Assembly: GCF_000740795.1 (NCBI RefSeq)
Contig: NZ_JGYG01000001.1
Span: 124,001 to 188,000, forward strand
Length of the DNA stretch: 64,000 nucleotides
Direction: 5' to 3'
DNA from: Haematobacter massiliensis
GTDB lineage: Bacteria; Pseudomonadota; Alphaproteobacteria; Rhodobacterales; Rhodobacteraceae
Shown: piece by piece, positions 57,746 to 64,000 of the stretch
Layout: each line of letters begins with the position of its first letter
How positions within the stretch are numbered: the first letter of the stretch is position 1
Position numbers and translations under genes: made by a program
The notes under the pieces: model-generated
Seen by the model: the letters and a program-made list of their open reading frames with translations, nothing else
Told to the model about the DNA's origin: nothing
Database searches by the model: none

Positions 57746-58053
57746 AGGAATCCGGCCTCTCAGTAGTTGAGAGGTCTCTTGTGTGAAGGTTGTTCTTTTT
57801 TGATGACGTCTTCGGCTTTTGAAAGACCCGCAAAGAATACAGCGCTTTTGAGCGTCGGCTCAAACCGAAGAGAGTCCAGCGTTTGAAAACGCGAGTGGGA
57901 TAGGTTGTGATTTAGCGATGTGGTTCTCGCTCAACGCATGGACGATGCCTGAGGGATAAGCTTGGTCGCCGGCTGCAAGGGTTGACCCTGCTTGCCCACC
58001 AGGGCTCCTTGTCAAAGTTCATCGTTCTTTCCCCTGCTTTTGCGAGAGTCACG
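57746..58053. other. Gene-free stretch between LysR fragment and TetR gene
   Basis: About 300 bases with no supportable gene, terminator or repeat family. A nine-base match to the guaA tail (CGAGTGGGA at 57894-57902) is the only notable feature and may be chance. Confidence 0.3.
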
Positions 58054-58638
58054 TCACCGGGCCTTGCCGGGCCGATCAACCACAGCTTTTGCGATCAGTG
58101 ATGATAATACGAATGTGGAGGTCTGCTGGGATATCGCCCCGGCCTGTGTCTCGGAGGCAAGGGCCTCGGCTGCGCCTAAAAGACCGACGCACACAGGGCG
58201 GAAGTGCTCATCTTCCAGGTCGGAGAACGGCCGAAGAGCGTCACACATCAGCTCGACGTATACGTTGAGCATGAGCCGCTGCTGCGCGGCCATCTCCTCT
58301 GTCCCTTTCAGGGCGGCGGAGATGGCGAGAGCTTCCGGACCAAACTGGGCAAGGCACTCGAAATACGCTTGGCTGATGACATCAGCTACGGCGGCGAGCT
58401 CCATTGGCGCTTCATGAAGAGCAGAGCGGAGCCAGTGGATATAGTTTTCCTCAAGCCGCTTGAAGAGCGCCACCAAAAGCCCGGCCCTGCTAGAAAAATG
58501 TTCGTAAGCGATCGGGCGACTGACCCCCGCTTTTGCGGCCAAGGTCCCAAGCGTGAGTTCATCCGCGCCCTGATCGCGGACGATTTCCATCGCGGCATCG
58601 AGCATCTGTTCACGACGAATGTCTTTCTTAAGCTTCAC
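58054..58638 (-). CDS. TetR/AcrR family regulator
   Basis: A 194-residue repressor. The N-terminal HTH reads MLDAAMEIVRDQGADELTLG, then TLAAKAGVSRPIAYEHFSS; the rest is a helical ligand domain. It diverges from the oxidoreductase gene, and a palindrome between them is the likely operator, so it probably represses both itself and that gene. Ligand unknown. Confidence 0.92.
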   Translation of the reverse strand: MKLKKDIRREQMLDAAMEIVRDQGADELTLGTLAAKAGVSRPIAYEHFSSRAGLLVALFKRLEENYIHWLRSALHEAPMELAAVADVISQAYFECLAQFGPEALAISAALKGTEEMAAQQRLMLNVYVELMCDALRPFSDLEDEHFRPVCVGLLGAAEALASETQAGAISQQTSTFVLSSLIAKAVVDRPGKAR

Positions 58639-58656
58639 ATTTCCCTCTTACGCATA

Positions 58657-58689
58657 AACTTACACTATGTAAGTTACAACATGTAATAC
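58657..58689. promoter_or_regulatory. TetR operator overlapping the oxidoreductase promoter
   Basis: AACTTACA-CTA-TGTAAGTT (58657-58675) is a perfect 8-bp inverted repeat. TTACAC (58660-58665) and TAATAC (58684-58689), 18 bases apart, form a plausible plus-strand promoter, so a bound repressor would cover the -35 region. Confidence 0.75.
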
Positions 58690-58708
58690 TCTAGTCAAGG
58701 AGGAAGTG

Positions 58709-59578
58709 ATGAGTGACGTAGCCGTGATCGGGCTGGGACGTATGGGCAGTGCGCTCGCCAAGGCGCTCGTGACTTCCGGCAAAAGCGTCACGGTTTGGAA
58801 TCGAAGCCAGGGGAAGGCGGAAGCTCTGGAGCGCATCGGTGCCTTGAAGGCTGAAACGCCAGCTGCTGCAATTGCCAGCAGCAGCACGCTCATCGTCTGC
58901 CTGTCAGATTACGCTGCAACATCGATCCTCCTTGATGAGGCACGCGTAACTGATTTGCTTCAGGGAAAGACCCTCATCCAACTCACGTCGGGCACGCCGA
59001 AGCAAGCGCGTCATCTCGAACAATGGGTGGAGTGCCGTGGAGGAATGTATCTTGACGGTGCAATTTCTGCTTGGCCTGATCAGATCGGCGGACCTGAGGC
59101 TTCGATAGTTATTGCCGGACGGGAAAGCGTTCTAAACTCGGCTGAACCGATTCTGAAACTGCTGGCTCCAAACCTCTCTTACGTCGGAACTGACACAGGC
59201 CGCGCAAAGATTCTCTTCAATGCGGCGCTTTCCTATTTCGCCGCGCACTGGATTGGTTTCAGCCATGGTGCGGCAATGTACGCAGCGGAGGGAATGGATG
59301 TCGCTGAGTTTGGCGAAGCTATCGCTGGCCTGTCACCCATGTTTGCAGGTGATGTGCGCCACATGGGGCAAGCTATTACCGGTAACAGATTTTCTGATCC
59401 CCAAAGCACTATCAAGTCGGTTGGTGTGGACATATCCCGACTTGTAGAAATAGCGAGTGATTTGAATATCAGCGCCGCGTTTCCGGAATTTGCGGCCAGC
59501 CTATTTAAGAACGCTGCAGAGGCAGGGTACGGCGCAGAGGAGCACTGCGCAATCTTCAAAGTCATTCGCACGCGATGA
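58709..59578 (+). CDS. NAD(P)-dependent oxidoreductase, imine-reductase-like (6PGDH/HIBADH fold)
   Basis: A 289-residue beta-hydroxyacid-dehydrogenase-fold enzyme. The cofactor motif is VIGLGRMGSALAKAL with NRS after the second strand, suggesting NADP preference. The C-terminal helical domain has GYGAEEHCAIFKVI. The length and these features fit the imine reductase subgroup better than 3-hydroxyisobutyrate dehydrogenase, though the substrate is unknown. AAGGAGG five bases upstream selects the ATG at 58709. Control by the divergent TetR is likely. Confidence 0.85.
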   Translation: MSDVAVIGLGRMGSALAKALVTSGKSVTVWNRSQGKAEALERIGALKAETPAAAIASSSTLIVCLSDYAATSILLDEARVTDLLQGKTLIQLTSGTPKQARHLEQWVECRGGMYLDGAISAWPDQIGGPEASIVIAGRESVLNSAEPILKLLAPNLSYVGTDTGRAKILFNAALSYFAAHWIGFSHGAAMYAAEGMDVAEFGEAIAGLSPMFAGDVRHMGQAITGNRFSDPQSTIKSVGVDISRLVEIASDLNISAAFPEFAASLFKNAAEAGYGAEEHCAIFKVIRTR

Positions 59579-59705
59579 GCCAGCGGCAGTATATCTCTTC
59601 CAGATGCGGATTTGTGAAAGATCGGCATTCGAAAGATTCGTTTCTTGTGTTTTCCCTGACTAAGGGGAAACTCAGAAATTTACAATCATGTGAGAGGATT
59701 CTCTA

Positions 59706-60509
59706 TTGAATCTGAATTTTATCCTCCTTGACGGATTGCACTCCAACTGGTTGCCAGCCAGAGGTGGAGAATCCGGCAATACTGTTTTCCGACGTGCCGA
59801 TGAGCAGGCATACGCAAAAATCGCGCCTACCGCCCTCCGGAAAGAACTTGCCGAGGAGCGCGACCGCCTCATCTGGCTATGCAGCCGAGGTGTGGCGTGT
59901 CCTGAAGTCATCAGTTGGCGGGAAGAACAGGAAGGAGCGTGCCTGGTGATGACGGCCATCCCCGGAGTGCCGGCAGCAGATCTTTCAGGATCCGACTTGC
60001 TCGAGGCATGGCCGTCGATGGTTGATCAACTCAATGCTGTTCACAGCCTGTCGGCAGAGGAATGCCCGTTTGAGCGCAGGTTGTCAGAAATGTTCGCACG
60101 CGCTGTTGATGTCGTTTCCCGCAATGCCGTTAACCCCGACTTCTTGCCAGACGAGGACAAGCTTACGCCGCAGCCTGAGCTTCTAGCCCGGATCGAACGC
60201 GAGTTAGCGGTGCGACTCGAGCAGGAAAGTCGCGAATTGACGGTTTGCCACGGTGATCCCTGCATGCCGAACTTCATGGTAAGCACCAAAAGTCTGCAAT
60301 GCACTGGTCTGATTGATGTTGGTCGGCTTGGAAAAGCGGACCTTTATGCAGATTTGACGTTGATGATCTCCAACGCCGAAGAGATCTGGGCCTCTTCAGA
60401 TGAAGCAAAGTGCGCTTTCGATATCCTTTTCGCACGCTTGGGGATCGATGCTCCTGATCGTGAACGCCTCGCATTCTATTTGCGCCTGGATCCGCTTACC
60501 TGGGGGTGA
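59706..60509 (+). CDS. Aminoglycoside 3''-phosphotransferase, StrA/APH(3'')-I-like
   Basis: A 267-residue kinase with the length of APH(3'')-Ib (StrA), and long blocks that I recall as shared with it: AKIAPTALRKELAEERDRLI, ACPEVISWREEQEGACLVM, RAVDVVSRNAVNPDFLPDED and PDRERLAFYLRLDPLTWG. The kinase motifs VCHGDPCMPNFMV (catalytic Asp) and LIDVGRLGKAD are intact. It starts with TTG, as the classical strA does. Scattered differences throughout mark it as a diverged relative rather than the common transposon gene. It is followed directly by a strB-like gene. Streptomycin modification is inferred from family, not shown. Confidence 0.9.
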   Translation: MNLNFILLDGLHSNWLPARGGESGNTVFRRADEQAYAKIAPTALRKELAEERDRLIWLCSRGVACPEVISWREEQEGACLVMTAIPGVPAADLSGSDLLEAWPSMVDQLNAVHSLSAEECPFERRLSEMFARAVDVVSRNAVNPDFLPDEDKLTPQPELLARIERELAVRLEQESRELTVCHGDPCMPNFMVSTKSLQCTGLIDVGRLGKADLYADLTLMISNAEEIWASSDEAKCAFDILFARLGIDAPDRERLAFYLRLDPLTWG

Positions 60510-61225
60510 TGCTCATGCCACCTGAATTTCCAGATGATTGGGATGTTGCACAACCAGTTCTCATTGCGGACACCTTTTCAAGTTGTGTCTGGAAAGTCTT
60601 ATTGCCGGGTGGAACTCCCGCAATCATCAAGGCATTAAAGCCAATAGAGGATATTGCTGACGAGCTGCGGGGGGCGAACTATCTGGCGTGGCGCAATGGT
60701 AGAGGTGCGGTTCGCCTGCTCGGTCGAGAGAATGACTTGATGCTTCTCGAATATGCGGGAGAGCGAATGCTGTCCCACGTCGCTGAGGAAGAAGGCGACA
60801 ACCAGGCGACGCAAATTGCGGCCGAGCTCATGGCGAAATTGTATGATGTATCGCCCGAACCTCTGCCGTCGGCGCTTCTCCCGATCAGGAATCGCTTCGA
60901 GGCCTTGTTTCAAAAGGCACGCGACGAACAATCTGAAGGCTATCGAAATGACTATCTCGAAGGAGCAATCGTTGCTGATCAACTGATGAGCAGTGCTTTA
61001 GAGCTCCGCGGGTTACACGGTGATCTGCACCACGAAAACATCATGCTCTCCGGCCGAGGGTGGCTCGTGATAGATCCGGTCGGACTGGTCGGGGAAGCGG
61101 GCTTTGGCGCTGCCAACATGTTCTACGATCCGGTTGAAAGGGACGATCTCTGCCTCGATTCTGAACGCATTGCGCTGATGGCGGATGCGCTCCGCGTCGT
61201 GTTGATCGTTCTCTGCAAGCAGTGA
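60509..61225 (+). CDS. Aminoglycoside 6-phosphotransferase, StrB/APH(6)-I-like, 3'-truncated
   Basis: A 238-residue relative of APH(6)-Id (StrB, about 278 residues). The N-terminal VLIADTFSSCVWKVLLPGGT, GRENDLMLLEYAGERMLSH and the catalytic GLHGDLHHENIM ... LVIDPVGLVGEAGFGAANMF are all present. Homology stops near residue 230 (MADAL), and the last eight residues are unrelated, so about 40 C-terminal residues are missing. The gene overlaps the strA-like stop (TGATG) and runs into a truncated LysR gene. Whether the shortened protein works is open. Confidence 0.85.
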   Translation: MLMPPEFPDDWDVAQPVLIADTFSSCVWKVLLPGGTPAIIKALKPIEDIADELRGANYLAWRNGRGAVRLLGRENDLMLLEYAGERMLSHVAEEEGDNQATQIAAELMAKLYDVSPEPLPSALLPIRNRFEALFQKARDEQSEGYRNDYLEGAIVADQLMSSALELRGLHGDLHHENIMLSGRGWLVIDPVGLVGEAGFGAANMFYDPVERDDLCLDSERIALMADALRVVLIVLCKQ

Positions 61226-62019
61226 GCCGCTCCCTTGCATCCCCTGAGGAGGAGTTGGGGGTTCAGCTTGTCCACCGAACTACGCGGCGTTCCGTGCTAA
61301 GCGGCGCCGGGCAGGCATTCTATCGGCGAGTGAAGCCGGCGGTGATGGAAATTAAAGAGGCGCAGCTTGATGTAGCCAATCGCCGGACGGAGCCATCGGG
61401 CATTTTGCGGGTGGGGGCGCCAATGCTGTTCGGGCCTGACTTCCTTGTTCCGATCATCGCGGAGTATATGGAGAACTACCCGCAGATCGAGGTCGATCTC
61501 CAGTTGACTGATACCTTCGGCGACCTCTCAGGCGAAGGGCTGGATGTGGCGGTGCGCATCGCCGATCTGCCAGATTCCAGCTTGCAGGGAAAAAAGCTGG
61601 GCGCACTACGGCGCGTGGTGTTTGGTGCACCGTCATACTTCGCACGGCATGGTCGGCCAACGCATCCAATGGACTTGCACGATCACGCTTGCATCGTCAG
61701 AACCGTCGACAGCCAACCCGGCAAATGGGCCTTCCAGGTTGAGGGAAAGAGACGCATGGTTAGCGTCCACGGCGCGTTTCGATCCAACGCAATGACAGCG
61801 GTCTACTCGGCCGTAAGCGCCGGGCTTGGACTGGGCTACTCGCCGCTTTGGCAGATTCGGCACCTTGTGGATGCCGGACGAGTGGAGATCGTCCTGAAAG
61901 AGTATGAACCGAGGCCAGTACCGATCCACGCACTTTGGCAAGAAAGCAGACTACCACCCGCCAAGGTTCGGGTATTTTTTGATCTTCTAGCGAAACGTCT
62001 CAGGCTCGGTGATCTGTAA
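61222..62019 (+). pseudogene. LysR-family regulator lacking the start of its HTH
   Basis: 265 residues: the second half of a LysR HTH (SRSLASPEEELGVQLVHRTT) followed by a full effector domain (ILRVGAPMLFGPDFLVPIIA ... GLGLGYSPLWQIRHLV). A complete member would have roughly 35 more N-terminal residues including the first HTH helices. The missing part is replaced by the truncated strB-like gene, so this is a recombination or deletion junction. DNA binding is expected to be lost. Confidence 0.75.
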
Positions 62020-62179
62020 TGCCAAGGCATTCGATGGCCTATCTAGCGCACCCGCTAGACATGCATCCCGCATATGTCGCACCATAGCGAGGCGTGCTAC
62101 ACGGACCGCTCTAGAGCGACTTGACGGAGATGAGCATGAAACTGCCCCATGGCCGCGCCGCCGTCGATGATCGTAATCT

Positions 62180-63994
62180 CTAAAGCCCAAGCCCTCGCTG
62201 CCTTCCCAAATTCCACGACACCGAACTGCCCTGCACAACACCCGTAATCTCGCGGCCGAGCTGTCGGTCTATGACCGGTCGCCACGGAACAAGGGTGAAC
62301 TCGTGGCTCTGCTCCACCACGGCAAACTTGCCGCTCGATAGCTGGATGGTCCCGCTGAACTTGCCGCTGACGGTCTCACCGTCGGTGGCGGCGCGGAACG
62401 GCAGGTTCTTGGTCGCGGCCATGTCGCCGCCGATCCGCTCGATCTCGCGGGCGCGCAGCGTGGCGAGGAGATTGCGCCGGTAGAGCGTCCCGCCGTTCGG
62501 GCCGGGCGTCGCGTCTCCATGGTCGATATGATGTTCGCGGCGGCGGTCGATCGCCTCGCGGACCTGTTGCCCGAAGCCTGTCGGTGCAAGGTCGGAGGTT
62601 TCCGCCGACATGAGGCGGCGGTCGAGCCAGGTCGCGCCGTCCGCGCCGATCTGCTGTTCGAGCCGGGCGGCCGAGAGGATGCGGATATTGGCCTGCTTGT
62701 TGCGGCCCGCGTCATAGGCCGCGGCGCGGGTCACCAAATCGTCGGGGATGCGCCATTGGTCGGCGTCGATCCGCTCGACGATGCCGGCGCGGCGCAGCGC
62801 CTCAAGCCGGCGCACATGCGCGTCGACATAGCCATCATAGTCGCCTCCAGGAACGCGGCCCTCGAACTTCGCCTGTTCGAGATGGCGGTTCGGCCGATAG
62901 ACGCCGCCCTCGGCGATGGTGGCGATGGTCCGATCCGATGGCCGGCTTGCGGTATCGGCCGGGCCGATCTCGACGACGCTGCCGATCCGCGCGCCCTCGA
63001 TGCGGGCCGGGTCGATGCCGGGCAGATGATGATTGCGCCCGTCAATGCCATCGACCACGACGGTCAGGTTCTCGCCCAGCTCGTCGGTCAGATATTTGTC
63101 GACGACGCGGCCGATGACCGGGACTTCGGGCACGGCGTCGTGAAGCTGGAACGTCGTCGGATCTCGGTCCATCCCATCGGCCTTCAGCGCCTTGTGCATA
63201 CTGCGGATGATGTCGCCACGCTCGCCCAGCTCGCGCAGCGCCGGTTCCATCCGCTCGCTCAATTCCCAGACGCCCGGCGCGTGCTCGGTGGCTAGGCCCA
63301 TCTTCTCCAGCTTGGCGAGACGGCGCAGGCGCAAGGTCCGGTCGCGCTGGCGGCCCGGATCGGCAGGGTCGCCCCGCAAGTCGAGGAAGCGGTTCTCGGC
63401 TTCGCTCGCCATGGCGCGGTCAATGCGGGTGAAGCGGTCCTGGCCGATCTCGGCGGTGAGCTTGCGGCTCTGCTCGATCTCGGTGACGGGACCAAGCTCC
63501 AGCGTGGTCAGCTCGCTTGCTCGCTCGCGGATGCCGTTGGCGAGATAGTCGCCGTTGATGACAAGGTTCTCGCCCAGCTCGTCCTTGCCGCGCACGATGA
63601 CATGGACATGGGGATGGCCGGTGTTGTGATGGTTGACCGCGACCCAATCGAGCCGGGTGCCGAGATCGGTTTCGACCTGGGCCATGAGGTCGCGCGTAAA
63701 GATCGTGAGGTCGGAGAGATCGGCTCCGTCTTCGGGCGAGACGATGAAGCGGAACTGATGGTGGTCGTCGGCGCCGCGCTCGACGAAGGCAGCGCCGTCG
63801 GCGCGATCCTCGCCGGCCGAATAGAGCTGGCCGTGCTCGCCCTCGCGCGAGGTGCCGTCACGCTGGATATAGCGCAGATACGCGGCGGATTTGCCGTTCT
63901 TGCCCGCGCCTTGGACGTAGCGGGCTTTGACGACGACGCGGCGCACGCCGGGCACGCTGTGACGCCAGCCGCCCGACAGGGTGCGGGCGCGCAC
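62180..63994 (-). CDS. DUF3363-type relaxase/mobilization nuclease (N-terminus beyond window)
   Basis: At least 604 residues, C-terminus complete, N-terminus probably continuing past 64000. The relaxase domain shows FIVSPEDGADLSDLTIFTRD, TRLDWVAVNHHNTGHPHVHV with the HxH metal motif, and IVRGKDELGENLVINGDYL. The long C-terminal DUF3363 part ends LGREITGVVQGSSVSWNLGR. Such relaxases nick oriT on conjugative plasmids and integrative conjugative elements. Its GC content is higher than that of the adjacent cargo. This is the strongest sign that the region downstream of guaA is, or derives from, a conjugative element. Confidence 0.88.
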   Translation of the reverse strand: MRARTLSGGWRHSVPGVRRVVVKARYVQGAGKNGKSAAYLRYIQRDGTSREGEHGQLYSAGEDRADGAAFVERGADDHHQFRFIVSPEDGADLSDLTIFTRDLMAQVETDLGTRLDWVAVNHHNTGHPHVHVIVRGKDELGENLVINGDYLANGIRERASELTTLELGPVTEIEQSRKLTAEIGQDRFTRIDRAMASEAENRFLDLRGDPADPGRQRDRTLRLRRLAKLEKMGLATEHAPGVWELSERMEPALRELGERGDIIRSMHKALKADGMDRDPTTFQLHDAVPEVPVIGRVVDKYLTDELGENLTVVVDGIDGRNHHLPGIDPARIEGARIGSVVEIGPADTASRPSDRTIATIAEGGVYRPNRHLEQAKFEGRVPGGDYDGYVDAHVRRLEALRRAGIVERIDADQWRIPDDLVTRAAAYDAGRNKQANIRILSAARLEQQIGADGATWLDRRLMSAETSDLAPTGFGQQVREAIDRRREHHIDHGDATPGPNGGTLYRRNLLATLRAREIERIGGDMAATKNLPFRAATDGETVSGKFSGTIQLSSGKFAVVEQSHEFTLVPWRPVIDRQLGREITGVVQGSSVSWNLGRQRGLGL

Positions 63995-64000
63995 GAAGGC

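Noticed and set aside
57148..57902. CGAGTGGGA in the guaA tail and again at 57894 as an att direct repeat
   Set aside because: Only nine bases match and the flanks differ; too short to claim an attachment site without the distal end of the element.
58054..58638. TetR protein as the missing RutR
   Set aside because: It is 45 kb from rut, sits on the island, and its adjacent palindrome is unrelated to the site before rutA.

Overview
The window is a dense, GC-rich (roughly 60-65% by eye) bacterial chromosome segment from an alphaproteobacterium, most likely Rhodobacterales (Rhodobacteraceae/Paracoccaceae sense). The signs are a VPLPA-CTERM sorting-tail protein, an acnA/DUF1223 neighbourhood, a divergent DUF6456/DUF6477 pair, Usg and RatA/COQ10-like genes, and a yfgM-bamB-der block. 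This placement is inference from gene content; no rRNA gene is present to confirm it.

Layout. 1-10.5 kb: the tail of a membrane protein, a VPLPA-CTERM protein, aconitase, DUF1223, DUF1003, a DMT exporter, NUDIX/DUF983, then an EF-hand protein next to an ECF sigma / membrane anti-sigma-like / CnrX-like sensor set. 10.5-13.5 kb: rutABCD (uracil catabolism) with a RutR-like palindrome upstream. 14-15.7 kb: rpe and a LuxR-type solo regulator in AT-richer DNA. 16-24.5 kb: rpsB-tsf, psuK-psuG (pseudouridine breakdown), patatin and 3-hydroxybutyrate dehydrogenase, a probable small RNA, an orphan YejA-like binding protein, an entericidin and a DsbA-like protein. 24.5-42.5 kb: Bcr/CflA and DMT transporters, a lipid A-type acyltransferase, a phosphatase, an HWE histidine kinase, a P-type ATPase, an M16 peptidase pair, mutL, der-bamB-yfgM and a PQQ-type sugar dehydrogenase. 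42.5-48.1 kb: a complete branched-chain amino-acid ABC transporter (K-G-F-unknown-H-M). 48.2-57.2 kb: a second candidate small RNA, tRNA-Leu(CAA) with a decayed 3' copy beside it, ypfJ, dsbB, usg, ratA-like, hpt, a di-haem cytochrome, lipA, the DUF6456/DUF6477 pair and guaA.

Downstream of guaA (57.16 kb to the end) the DNA is AT-richer and accessory: an integrase N-terminal remnant abutting a LysR N-terminal remnant, a TetR with a clear palindromic operator driving an imine-reductase-like enzyme, a strA/strB-like aminoglycoside phosphotransferase pair in which strB is cut short and runs into an N-terminally truncated LysR gene, and a DUF3363-type relaxase running off the window. The most economical reading is a rearranged integrative/conjugative island at the 3' end of guaA, a known integration hotspot.

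Functional themes: nucleobase/nucleoside salvage and breakdown (rutABCD, psuKG, hpt, guaA, rpe), envelope maintenance (bamB/yfgM, acyltransferase, M16 peptidases, dsbB, entericidin), signalling (ECF, HWE kinase, LuxR), and mobile cargo. The least explained items are the two minus-strand structured RNA candidates (21.7 and 48.3 kb), the operator-like repeats between DUF6456 and DUF6477, and the mosaic junctions of the guaA island.
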